DNA from: Novosphingobium terrae
GTDB lineage: Bacteria > Pseudomonadota > Alphaproteobacteria > Sphingomonadales > Sphingomonadaceae
Direction: 5' to 3'
DNA length: 64,000 nt
Assembly (NCBI RefSeq): GCF_017163935.1
Contig: NZ_JABVZR010000002.1
Span: 744,001 to 808,000 of the forward strand
Position 1 is the first letter of the stretch. Each line of letters opens with the position of its first letter. Position numbers and translations under genes: made by a program. Below are positions 40,131 through 48,170 of this stretch, one piece after another. The notes below the pieces were generated by a model, which worked only from the letters and a program-made list of their open reading frames with translations, was not told the DNA's origin and searched no databases.

Positions 40131-41282
40131 ATGATTACCCGCCTCGCCGTTGCCGGCTATCGATCCTTGCGGGATGTTGTGCTGGAACTGGGCCAGTTAA
40201 CGCTCATCACCGGTGGCAATGGCAGCGGCAAGTCCAGCCTCTATCGCTCGCTTCGGCTGCTGTCTGAAGCGGCACAGGGGCGATTGATTTCCACGCTGGC
40301 AGCCGAGGGCGGCCTCCTCTCGGCCCTGTGGGCCGGGCCGGAAAATTTCAGCAAGGCCATGCTGCACGGTGAGACGGCGATCACCGGCACGGTCCGTTCG
40401 GCGCCCTACAGCCTTCGTCTTGGCTTTTCAGGCGCGGATTTCGGCTATGCCATCGATCTGGGGCGCCCCGAACCCATGTATCCCTTCCAGCGCGACCCCG
40501 AAATCAAGGTCGAGGCGATGTGGACCGGCGAAGTCCTGGGCCGCACCAATCTCTTTGCGGAAAGGCGCGGCCAAGCCGTCCGGTTGCGCCGGGCCGAGAA
40601 TGGCGAATGGCGCGAGGCATTGACCAATCTGCTGGCCTTCGACAGCATGGTCACCCATTGCGCCGATCCGGTCGACGGCCTCGAACTGTTGCTGATGCGC
40701 GAACGGATGCGCAACTGGCGTTTCTACGACAATCTTCGCACCGATGCCGATGCCCCGGCGCGGCGGCCGCATGTCATGACCTATACGCCCGTGTTGGGCA
40801 GCGATGGCGCAGATCTGGCCGCTGCCATCGCCACCATTCAGGCCATCGGCGATGGGGAAGCCTTTGGCGATGCCATCGATGACGCTTTCCCCGGTTCCGC
40901 CATTCATGTCGAGGGTGAGGATTATGGCGTGGTGACCATGCATCAGCGCGGCCTGCTGCGCCCCTTCGAGGCCAAGGAACTGTCCGACGGCACGTTGCGC
41001 TATCTGCTGCTGGTCACCGCCTTGCTCTCGCCCCGCCCGCCCGAGATCATGATCCTCAATGAACCGGAAGCGAGCCTGCATCCCTCACTGCTGGAGGCTT
41101 TGGCGCGCCTGCTGGTCGAAGCCGCGCGCCGTAGCCAGATCGTGCTGGTCTCTCACAGTGAAAGGCTGATCGCGGCGCTGCGCCAGAGCCGTGGCCTGCA
41201 TGAGATCGCCCTGTCCAAGCGATTGGGCGAGACCCAGATCGAGGATCACGACGCCCCGCGCTGGATCTGGCCAAAGCGATGA
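40131..41282 (+). CDS. AAA_21-type (RecF/OLD-like) ATPase
   Basis: 383 residues. Walker A is TGGNGSGKSS (27-36), preceded by the LQGYRSL-like start VAGYRSLRDVVLELGQL. An ABC-like signature (AKELSDGTLRYLLLV) and Walker B MILNEPEASLHPSLLEALA lie near the C-terminus, followed by a switch His in LVSHSERLI. In Walker B an Asn replaces the common Asp; this occurs in a recognised subgroup of such ATPases. It is probably a cytoplasmic DNA- or stress-related ATPase. No TOPRIM/OLD nuclease partner, UvrD-like helicase or other defence gene is adjacent, so an anti-phage role is not supported by context. Confidence 0.78.
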   Translation: MITRLAVAGYRSLRDVVLELGQLTLITGGNGSGKSSLYRSLRLLSEAAQGRLISTLAAEGGLLSALWAGPENFSKAMLHGETAITGTVRSAPYSLRLGFSGADFGYAIDLGRPEPMYPFQRDPEIKVEAMWTGEVLGRTNLFAERRGQAVRLRRAENGEWREALTNLLAFDSMVTHCADPVDGLELLLMRERMRNWRFYDNLRTDADAPARRPHVMTYTPVLGSDGADLAAAIATIQAIGDGEAFGDAIDDAFPGSAIHVEGEDYGVVTMHQRGLLRPFEAKELSDGTLRYLLLVTALLSPRPPEIMILNEPEASLHPSLLEALARLLVEAARRSQIVLVSHSERLIAALRQSRGLHEIALSKRLGETQIEDHDAPRWIWPKR

Positions 41283-41318
41283 CACAGGGCCGATGGCCCG
41301 CTTCCCCTGCCCGGGCTT

Positions 41319-41777
41319 TCATCCCTTGCGATATGCCCTCACCGTAGCGGAAGCGCGTTGATCACGTGCCGCCTGTGCAACATCCCGGGTGACGATCGCC
41401 TGCCCCACCGGAAAGAGCGCCAAGCCCGCCAGTTTGAAATGCTGGAGCCCGAACGGGATGCCGATGATCGTGATGCAATTGGCAACGCCCCAGAGGACAT
41501 GACCAAGCGCCAGCCAGAAACCTGCGCAAGCAAACCAGATGATGTTGCCCAAAACACCGATCGAACCGGTGCCCAGATCATCCCGCCCGGTCAGGTCACG
41601 GCGATTGATGGCTTCCCTGCCAAAGGGCAGGAACGCCATCTGGCCGATGACGAAGCAGGCTCTCGCCCATGGCAGCCCCACGATGGTGATGGCCGCGACA
41701 GCGCCGAAAAACCACCAGCCCAGCCCCATCCAGAAGCCATTGAGGACAAACCAGAGAAAATTGGCCACCATGCGCAT
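41319..41777 (-). CDS. yccF: YccF-domain inner-membrane protein
   Basis: 152 residues from ATG 41777 (AGGGG about 8 nt upstream). Two tandem DUF307/YccF repeats are visible. The first is FLWFVLNGFWMGLGWWFFGA with ITIVGLPWARACF; the second is NIIWFACAGFWLALGHVLWG with ITIIGIPFGLQHFKLA. Each repeat carries membrane helices and the Ile-Gly-Ile/Leu-Pro motif. The function in the inner membrane is unknown. A longer frame reading upstream lacks similarity and crosses the spacer to the TRIC gene, so it is rejected. The preceding gene on this strand ends 110 bp away. Confidence 0.85.
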   Translation of the reverse strand: MRMVANFLWFVLNGFWMGLGWWFFGAVAAITIVGLPWARACFVIGQMAFLPFGREAINRRDLTGRDDLGTGSIGVLGNIIWFACAGFWLALGHVLWGVANCITIIGIPFGLQHFKLAGLALFPVGQAIVTRDVAQAARDQRASATVRAYRKG

Positions 41778-41887
41778 TGGCTTACCCCTGTTGCTCGATG
41801 CAGGCTGGCAGGAAGTTGGCGCCTTGTCACCCTCAATGGGGCGGGCCAGCTTCGCCCTTCCCCGCAGACCCGGCAACCTTGATGGTC

Positions 41888-42523
41888 TTATCCGTCGATC
41901 GATCTGGGCGGCAGAGGCGCACGCCAACCGTAATAGATGGCCATCAGGCGCAAAAACAGGCACAGGCCCGCCCCGGGAAGCACCGTGTAGATCGACGGAA
42001 TGCCCAGAAAAGAGCCACCCGCCACGATAGCGCCCGCAGCCAGCGCGGCCAGCGCGTAAAGATCGGCACGCAGCACAAAGGGGATCTCGCCGCTCAGCAC
42101 ATCGCGAACCATGCCGCCACCGATGCCGGTCAGCATCCCCATCAGCGCGCTCATCACGGGATTGATCCCGAACTCCATCGCCTTTTGCGTCCCCACCACA
42201 GCAAACAGGGCCAGACCCACCGCATCGAGGCACTGCATCATATTGGGATGTTTCGCGATCCGGGGAGACCAGAAGAAGGTGGCCAGACCCGAGATCATGG
42301 CGATCAGGAAATAATGGATATCCCGCATGGCAGCAGGAGGAATGGCGCCGATCAGCACATCGCGCATCATGCCCCCGGCCACCGCCACCACAAAGGCGAG
42401 GAACAGGACACCGAACAGGTCGAAGTTCTTGCGAACGCCCAGCAAGGCGCCGCTCACCGCGAAGGCGATGGTGCCCAGCGCATCAAGCACGTTGATCGTT
42501 ACGGAAAGCAGATGTTGGTTCAC
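41888..42523 (-). CDS. TRIC-type (UPF0126/YadS) cation channel family protein
   Basis: 211 residues from GTG 42523. Two homologous three-helix halves carry the signature GGGMMRDVL-like sequences: VAGGMMRDVLIGAIPP and GIGGGMVRDVLSGEIPFVL. The start region LDALGTIAFAVSGALLGVRK is also typical. Prokaryotic TRIC channels are trimeric K+/Na+-permeable inner-membrane channels; the physiological role here is unknown. It starts 20 bp after the amidohydrolase stop, so the two are probably co-transcribed. A longer frame overlapping the amidohydrolase is rejected. Confidence 0.82.
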   Translation of the reverse strand: MNQHLLSVTINVLDALGTIAFAVSGALLGVRKNFDLFGVLFLAFVVAVAGGMMRDVLIGAIPPAAMRDIHYFLIAMISGLATFFWSPRIAKHPNMMQCLDAVGLALFAVVGTQKAMEFGINPVMSALMGMLTGIGGGMVRDVLSGEIPFVLRADLYALAALAAGAIVAGGSFLGIPSIYTVLPGAGLCLFLRLMAIYYGWRAPLPPRSIDG

Positions 42524-42543
42524 AATCGGGTCGCTTATCGAGG

Positions 42544-43812
42544 TTATTGTGCGGGCGCCAGCCATGCGAGGGCAGCACTGACCATGGCCTTGAGGCCGAT
42601 CTGAAGCGTCGGGTCCAGCACCGGCGCGAAATCCGGAGCATGATTGGCGGGCAATGTGTCCACCGCACCGCGTGACCGGGCTTCGGCATAGAGATCGGGA
42701 TCGATGCCGCCCACCACCCAGAACACCGAAGGGCTGTCCCATGCGGTGCCGAAGAGCCCGAAATCCTCGCTGGCTGTTGCGGGAGGGATTTCGCTCACCG
42801 CTTCCGTGCCGAAGGTGCCTTCCAGCGCCGCAACGACGCGCCGGGTCGCCTGTTCATCGTTGCGGGTGATCGGAAACTGGCTGAGGACCGAAATATCCGG
42901 TTTGCGCGTGGCCCCGGAGGCATCGGCTTCAGCCTCGACGATGCGGCGGATGGCGCCCAGCACGCGGTCGCGGACCTCTTCCTTGAAGGTGCGCACATTC
43001 AGCCGCAGCAGCGCTTGATCGGGGATGACATTCTCGCTGCGCCCGGCCTGCAGCGCCCCCACCGTCAGCACGGCGGAGTCCGTCATGGCAACCTCACGCG
43101 CAACGACCGTCTGCAGGCGCATCACTGTCGAGGCTGCCATCACCACCGGGTCGATGCTCTTTTGCGGCATCGATCCATGGGCGCCGCGGCCATAGAGCGT
43201 CACCTCCCAGCTGTCGCCGGCCGACAGGATGGTGCCTGTCCGCCAGCCGAGATGCCCGGCGGGCAAGGGCATGACGTGCTGGGCCAGCGTCACGTCGGGC
43301 CGGGGGAAACGCTTCACCATGCCATCCTCGATCATGGCCCGGGCGCCCTGCCCGGTTTCCTCGCCCGGCTGGAACACGCAGAGCAGCGTGCCGCTCCATC
43401 CCTCGGGATGCGAGGCCAGTTGATGGGCAACCCCCATCAGCCAGGTGACATGCATGTCATGCCCGCAGGCATGGGCGATAAACGTGTCCTGCCCGAACCG
43501 GTCGACGCCCTCTTTCGCGCTGGCATAGGGCAGGCCGGTCGTTTCGCGCAGCGGCAGGCCGTCCATATCGGCGCGCAGCAGCACGGTCGGGCCATCGCCA
43601 TTGCGGATCAGGCCCACAACGCCCGTGCCGCCCAACTGCTCGGTGACCTCAAAGCCCAGGTCACGCAGCCAGCTTGCGGCAATGCCTGCGGTCCGGGCTT
43701 CCTGCATCGAGAGTTCGGGATTGGCATGAAGATCGCGATAGATGTCGCGCAGACGCTCCAGCAGAGCATCTGAAGGTGTGGTGAGCGGGCTTTCGCCGGT
43801 GCTGCTCGTCAT
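42544..43812 (-). CDS. M20-family amidohydrolase
   Basis: 422 residues. It starts with the family's LRDIYRDLHANPELSMQE. Metal-site motifs are IAHACGHDMH (Cys/His/Asp), QPGEETGQGARAMI (with the catalytic Glu pair) and a late His in TLPANHAPDF. A dimerisation domain sits in the middle (GRGAHGSMP). This fits the hippurate/IAA-amino-acid hydrolase type: hydrolysis of N-acyl amino acids or peptides with dinuclear metal. No signal peptide, so it is probably cytoplasmic. It follows the 87-residue protein by 3 bp and is followed by the TRIC gene at 20 bp, together a three-gene operon. Confidence 0.87.
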   Translation of the reverse strand: MTSSTGESPLTTPSDALLERLRDIYRDLHANPELSMQEARTAGIAASWLRDLGFEVTEQLGGTGVVGLIRNGDGPTVLLRADMDGLPLRETTGLPYASAKEGVDRFGQDTFIAHACGHDMHVTWLMGVAHQLASHPEGWSGTLLCVFQPGEETGQGARAMIEDGMVKRFPRPDVTLAQHVMPLPAGHLGWRTGTILSAGDSWEVTLYGRGAHGSMPQKSIDPVVMAASTVMRLQTVVAREVAMTDSAVLTVGALQAGRSENVIPDQALLRLNVRTFKEEVRDRVLGAIRRIVEAEADASGATRKPDISVLSQFPITRNDEQATRRVVAALEGTFGTEAVSEIPPATASEDFGLFGTAWDSPSVFWVVGGIDPDLYAEARSRGAVDTLPANHAPDFAPVLDPTLQIGLKAMVSAALAWLAPAQ

Positions 43813-43815
43813 GGC

Positions 43816-44079
43816 CTAGGCAACCTGATTGAGGTTTGCGCTCTCTTGCGCGGGCTCGGGAGCGTTGCACCATGCCAGCAATTCCCGGGCGATGCGCAGG
43901 GCGGCCTCTTTGGGCAAGGCATCCTCATGCTCGATCAGGGCCAGCAGATTCAGCACATGCATGCGCAAGGCATCGTCAGCATGGGTGCCATCCGCGCAAT
44001 GGGTGCAGTGGCTGCCGTTGCCATAAAAGGGAAGAAGCCCGGAGCGCGTTTCTCCGGATCGTGAAAGGCTGGCGCTCAT
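43816..44079 (-). CDS. 87-residue protein with a CxxC-like motif, unknown function
   Basis: AAGGAG lies 8 nt before ATG 44079. The protein has HCTHC near residue 25 and a helical C-terminal half (RMHVLNLLALIEHEDALPKE, AALRIARELLAWC). No family is recognised. Its stop is 3 bp from the M20 amidohydrolase start, so they are co-expressed. The two Cys and two His could bind a metal; this is inference. A possible role is an accessory protein to the amidohydrolase. Confidence 0.55.
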   Translation of the reverse strand: MSASLSRSGETRSGLLPFYGNGSHCTHCADGTHADDALRMHVLNLLALIEHEDALPKEAALRIARELLAWCNAPEPAQESANLNQVA

Positions 44080-44565
44080 CAGGAGGCTCCTTCTTGTTGG
44101 CCGTCATATCTACCGCCAAACCGCAAGCCGTGCAAATGCAAGCATGGAGCAAAGTCCGCACGGAGGTCACGCAAGCGAGGCATGCGGCGCCCTCTGGGCC
44201 AGGCCGTAGACCTCCGGCAAGATCGACCTTCCGGCAACTCTGCATGCCTTGGGCAGCATGGACGGCAACAATCATGATTTTGACGTGACCACAGATCGCG
44301 GACTGTCTAAAAGATAAAAACCATCATTTACCGCTGACAAAGCTGTCCATCACTGTTCGGAATTCTCTTCCTTATAGCTGCCATTTTTTCATATGGTCAC
44401 AACCTGATGGATAGAGATAAGCATTTTAAATAAGATGAAAATCCCTGCATCGATCAAACACTTGATGGATTACTTCTCCGGCGCTTCTTCAATAACCTTC
44501 TGGAAACTCCAAAAACCCTGCAAATACCTTGAAATTCAGACCATCTTCCTCCAACTTTCTGCATC
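44080..44565. other. 486-bp intergenic region
   Basis: No gene recognised. The part from about 44280 to 44560 is AT-rich relative to its surroundings. It probably contains the transcription end of the hydrolase gene (minus) and the promoter region of the 87-residue protein operon (minus, 44080 onward). No strong hairpin was identified. Confidence 0.45.
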
Positions 44566-45558
44566 TTATTTGAGGAAGCTTCGCATCTGGCTTGCGAGGA
44601 ATTGAGGATCTTCCTCGGGAATGAAATGCCCCACATCCGATTTCACCACTCTGAGATCGCTTGTGCGGGCGGAAAGAACGCTCTTCAACCATCCATACCC
44701 CGGGCCGCCGACGGCCAGCACCGGCATGGCCAGTTTCGAATAGCTCTCATCATCGACAATGTCCTGCGGGAAAGCCTGATACCACGCATCTCCGGCGCGG
44801 ATCGCATCCTTGCTGGTATAGGCAGACTGGTACACCGCGCGATCCAAAGCATCGATGCTCGCCTCATCACGGGTGAGATAGTGGAAGAACCAGTCCTGAG
44901 CGTAACGGATGCGACCGTCAGCCAGCAGTTGCTCCGGCAGACCCTTGACCTGATGGAAGGCGAACCACCAGACATAGGCGGTCGAGCCATCACCAACCTT
45001 ATCGCCAAAAGTACCGACGCCGGGCAACATGGGCCAGCTCTTCAGGCTGTTATCGGGCGGCGCAACATCCACCAACACCAGCTTGCGCACCAGATCGGGC
45101 CGGGTCGCGGCGAGTGAGAAAGCCACCATCGAACCGATGTCATGCCCAGCCACATCGGCCTTGTCCGCGCCCAAACTGCGGATCAGCGCGCCAATATCTG
45201 CTGCCATGGTCTTCTTGTCATAGCCGCTCTCAGGCTTGTCAGACCCGCCCATGCCGCGCAAATCGACCGCGACTACGCGGTGTGTCCGGGCCAGTTCGGG
45301 CATGATCTTGTGCCATTCCCACCACGTTTCGGGCCAGCCGGGCAGCAGCACAAGCAGGGGCCCCTTGCCGCCAATGACATAATGCAGGCGAATGCCATTG
45401 ATCTGCGCCGTCGTGCTGGAAAAATCGCCGAGCCGGGCGGCAAGAGCGGCATCGGAGACGTCGACTGTGACAGCCGGAACCGGCTGCGCGTGAAGCGCCG
45501 AAGTCGCAAAGCCAGCGGTCATGGCCATTGCGGTGATGATCCTGCGAAATCGTGTCAT
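44566..45558 (-). CDS. exported alpha/beta hydrolase (epoxide hydrolase / dehalogenase type)
   Basis: 330 residues from ATG 45558, with a signal peptide (MTRFRRIITAMAMTAG to about 26, ending LHAQ). The core has LLPGWPETWWEWHKIMP (oxyanion HGxP-like), DLRGMGGSDKP, and AGHDIGSMVAFSLA, in which Asp is the nucleophile. A catalytic His lies in DVGHFIPEEDP. This is the ABHD epoxide hydrolase/haloacetate dehalogenase pattern. It is probably periplasmic. Two upstream Met codons would place extra residues before the signal peptide and are not favoured. It follows the EH-VOC pair on the same strand with a 147-bp gap. Confidence 0.82.
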   Translation of the reverse strand: MTRFRRIITAMAMTAGFATSALHAQPVPAVTVDVSDAALAARLGDFSSTTAQINGIRLHYVIGGKGPLLVLLPGWPETWWEWHKIMPELARTHRVVAVDLRGMGGSDKPESGYDKKTMAADIGALIRSLGADKADVAGHDIGSMVAFSLAATRPDLVRKLVLVDVAPPDNSLKSWPMLPGVGTFGDKVGDGSTAYVWWFAFHQVKGLPEQLLADGRIRYAQDWFFHYLTRDEASIDALDRAVYQSAYTSKDAIRAGDAWYQAFPQDIVDDESYSKLAMPVLAVGGPGYGWLKSVLSARTSDLRVVKSDVGHFIPEEDPQFLASQMRSFLK

Positions 45559-45705
45559 ATCAGCACCTCGCATCTCGTTCTGTCCGGCTGGTGCCAGACC
45601 CATGTCATGTCAGAAGACTTCAAGGACAGGCCCAGCCCGGACCTGCGGTCAAAACGTGATGCACGCGCATCACTGCGTGGAGCGCAGGCGCCCCGCCTTG
45701 ATGGG

Positions 45706-46236
45706 CTATCCGTCCGGCGCGAAAACCAGCTCGATCTGCGAACCCCATGGTGTGAGCATATAGACCCAGCGCGATCCGTCCGGGCCAGTCGCCGGAGCGT
45801 TCAGCACGGGCAGGCCAAGGCGTCGAACTGCGGCCAGCGTGGCCTCCGGATCATGAGCCTTGAAGGCGATATGGGTTTCGGCAGCATCATCTTCATGAGG
45901 TCGCGCGCGAGACATCAGGGGCCCGGCATATTGGAACAGTTCGATTTTCGACCCGTCAGGTTCCTGCAGCATCACCATACGCTTGAGGCGGCTTGAGGCA
46001 TGCCAGTGAAAGCGCCTCTTCCATGCGGGGCTGATCGGCGCCGGGCGCACATCCGTCAGAACATGCGTACCGAAAAGCTGCGCGAAGAAGGCGATGGCCC
46101 GATCGGCATCAGGGACGTTGATGCCCACATGGTCGATGCCCGTCACGGCCAGCGGCCCGGTCTGCGCATCAGCGGGCACGGGGGCCGCCACCATCAAGGC
46201 CGCGATCCCGAGGGGCCGCCAGATCACCCCCTTCAT
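45706..46236 (-). CDS. exported VOC (glyoxalase/bleomycin-resistance fold) protein
   Basis: 176 residues with a signal peptide (about 1-24, ending ADAQT). One or two VOC modules follow: GIDHVGINVPDADRAIAFFAQLFG with metal-binding His, then ETHIAFKAHDPEATLAAVRRLG and GSQIELVFAPDG with Glu. VOC proteins are metal-dependent lyases, isomerases or dioxygenases, and are rarely exported. It overlaps the exported epoxide hydrolase by 4 bp (ATGA), so the products probably act together in the periplasm. The substrate is unknown. Confidence 0.8.
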   Translation of the reverse strand: MKGVIWRPLGIAALMVAAPVPADAQTGPLAVTGIDHVGINVPDADRAIAFFAQLFGTHVLTDVRPAPISPAWKRRFHWHASSRLKRMVMLQEPDGSKIELFQYAGPLMSRARPHEDDAAETHIAFKAHDPEATLAAVRRLGLPVLNAPATGPDGSRWVYMLTPWGSQIELVFAPDG

Positions 46237-47522
46237 CGCAGACCGCGCAATGAATTACGCAATTCGGACACGAAAATTTCCGGCTGCTCGAAGGCCGCAA
46301 AATGGCCGCCATGTGCCGTCTCGTTCCAGTAGATGATGTTCGCATAGAGCCTCTCGCCCCATTTACGCAGCGGGCGATAGAGTTCACCGGGAAACACGCT
46401 GACGGCAACCGGCAGATCCAGCTTCTGAGGCGTGAAATCGGTCGCGAAGCTCTCCTGATAGAGCCGGGCCGAGGACGCGCCGCTGTCTGTCATCCAGTAA
46501 AGCATGATGTTGTCGAGGATCTCGTCGCGCGACAGGACCGTCTCCGGCTGATGGCTGGTGTCGGTCCATTCGCCCAGTTTCTCGTAGATCCACGCCGCCT
46601 GCCCGGTGGGCGAATCCGCCAGCGCATAGCCGATGGTCTGCGGGCGCGTGCCCTGCAGCTTGGCATAGCCCGACATATCCTCGGCAAAATTCACCAGCCG
46701 GGCGATGGAGGCTTTCTCATCCGCATCGGGCTCGCCCACGATCGGCGGCGGGAAGAGGATCGGCAGGTTGAGATGGACGCCCACCAAACCCGGTACATGC
46801 TGCTTGGCCATCCAGGTGGTGACGCCCGCGCCCCAGTCGCCGCCCTGCGCAACATAGCGCGTGTAGCCCAGCCGCCCCATCAGCGTGCCCCACGCCCGCG
46901 CGATACGGGGCAGCCCCCAACCCCGCTCTGCGGGCTTGTCGGACAGGCCATAGCCGGGCAGCGAGGGGATCACCACATGGAAAGCATCCTTGGCCGACCC
47001 GCCATGAGCCTCGGGATCGGTCAGAGGCCCGACCACCTTGAGGAACTCCACGATGGAGCCCGGCCAGCCATGCGTCAGAATGATCGGCATGGCATCGGCA
47101 TGTTTCGAACGGACATGGATGAAATGGAAGCCCAGCCCATCGATCTGCGTGCGATACTGCGGCAGCGCGTTGAGGCGCTTTTCAAGGCGCAGCATATCGT
47201 AATGATCGCGCCAATAGGCGACCAGCGCCTGCACATCACGCAGCGGTGCACCCTGCGACCAGTCACTGACGGTTTCCCTGTCAGGGAACCTCGCCATCGT
47301 CAGGCGGCGCTTGAGATTGGCCAGTTCAGCCCGATCGAGCGTCAGGCTGAAAGGCGTGATCGCCGATGTGGCCGGAGCAAGGCCAACCGGCTGAGCCAAG
47401 GCTGTCTCGGACCATGCTCCCGTCACCATGGCGGCAGATCCCAGACTCAGAGCGCTGCCTTGCAACAGCATCCGGCGGGAGGGGGAGAGATCGAAGATTC
47501 CGGTTGAGGATCGGGCGGTCAT
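46233..47522 (-). CDS. exported epoxide hydrolase, copy 1
   Basis: 429 residues from ATG 47522 (GGAGG 6 nt upstream). A leader with a twin-Arg (SRRMLLQGSALSLGSAAM) ends near TALAQ (about 43), so Tat export is likely. An EHN domain follows (ITPFSLTLDRAELANLKRRL, RETVSDWSQGAPLRDVQALV). Then comes the alpha/beta fold: THGWPGSIVEFL (oxyanion), AQGGDWGAGVTTWM (nucleophile Asp) and GGHFAAFEQPE (catalytic His). This resembles microsomal/juvenile-hormone-type epoxide hydrolases, which open epoxides to diols. It is strongly similar to the gene at 56249. It heads the unit with the VOC protein; the alpha/beta hydrolase gene follows. Confidence 0.87.
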   Translation of the reverse strand: MTARSSTGIFDLSPSRRMLLQGSALSLGSAAMVTGAWSETALAQPVGLAPATSAITPFSLTLDRAELANLKRRLTMARFPDRETVSDWSQGAPLRDVQALVAYWRDHYDMLRLEKRLNALPQYRTQIDGLGFHFIHVRSKHADAMPIILTHGWPGSIVEFLKVVGPLTDPEAHGGSAKDAFHVVIPSLPGYGLSDKPAERGWGLPRIARAWGTLMGRLGYTRYVAQGGDWGAGVTTWMAKQHVPGLVGVHLNLPILFPPPIVGEPDADEKASIARLVNFAEDMSGYAKLQGTRPQTIGYALADSPTGQAAWIYEKLGEWTDTSHQPETVLSRDEILDNIMLYWMTDSGASSARLYQESFATDFTPQKLDLPVAVSVFPGELYRPLRKWGERLYANIIYWNETAHGGHFAAFEQPEIFVSELRNSLRGLR

Positions 47523-47802
47523 AAGGCCTCCAGGGATGTCTGTGTTGAACGCAAAATGTGGATGAGGCGGCGCGGTATTCTCCGGGAGCCACCGCCGGGC
47601 GTGTGAAGACCAAGGGTTCGCCACGACCGGGCAAAGCACTGAACCAAGAAATTGAATAATATCGGCAAATTGACGATCCCATGCCAAGCCGCACCCGCCA
47701 GCTGCGCTATGCCTGCCGCGATCACATCCGCTTCATCAGGGGTAAGGCGGAGCACCATGGCGATGGCCGTGATCGACCATGCCTCCATGCGGCGGCGCAC
47801 CG

Positions 47803-47994
47803 TCACGAGCCGCGCCTTCCCACCGCACCGCCCACATCTCCCGGCCCGCCCAAAGGCGCCAGAGTGAGAGCAAGCGCCAGCGTAAGGATGGCCGTCACCA
47901 GACCATCCTCGGTCGCGCTGTAAAACAGCCACCCTGTCAGCCCCAGCGCAAGGGCGCCTGCGATGGTGAGAAGAGGAAGCTTGAAGGCGGCCAT
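47803..47994 (-). CDS. possible 63-residue membrane protein
   Basis: From ATG 47994 (AAGGGA about 8 nt upstream) the frame encodes two hydrophobic segments: LPLLTIAGALALGLTGWLFY and VTAILTLALALTLAPLGG. A short hydrophilic tail follows. An earlier in-frame ATG at 48036 would add 14 residues. No family is recognised. The nearby palindrome at 48075 could serve its promoter. Two coherent helices argue for a real gene, but the small size leaves doubt. Confidence 0.4.
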   Translation of the reverse strand: MAAFKLPLLTIAGALALGLTGWLFYSATEDGLVTAILTLALALTLAPLGGPGDVGGAVGRRGS

Positions 47995-48074
47995 GATCGG
48001 GTCCCTTGATCCGGTATGGCGATCATCCTCGGGCATCGCATGGAGCGGAGCCATCCTACCTGCGGCTCCCGCCG

Positions 48075-48090
48075 ACATACCTGCGTATGA
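48075..48090. promoter_or_regulatory. palindromic regulatory site (copy a)
   Basis: ACATAC-CTGC-GTATGA, one mismatch from TCATAC-N4-GTATGA. It lies 81 bp upstream of the exported protein at 48171 and on the other side 81 bp from the possible membrane protein start at 47994. Confidence 0.55.
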
Positions 48091-48170
48091 GGCATGCAGC
48101 TTCAGGTAGACTGGCCGCCGGGCACCATTCGCGGGATCATCCGGCCTTCGACACCGGAAAGGACACCGCC

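Noticed and set aside
40131..41282. AAA ATPase as part of an OLD/Gabija-type defence system
   Set aside because: No TOPRIM nuclease domain and no UvrD-like helicase gene beside it; YccF, channel and amidohydrolase genes follow.
47519..47932. Minus-strand frame overlapping the leader of epoxide hydrolase copy 1
   Set aside because: Out of frame with the hydrolase, no family, and it would conflict with the well-supported start at 47522.
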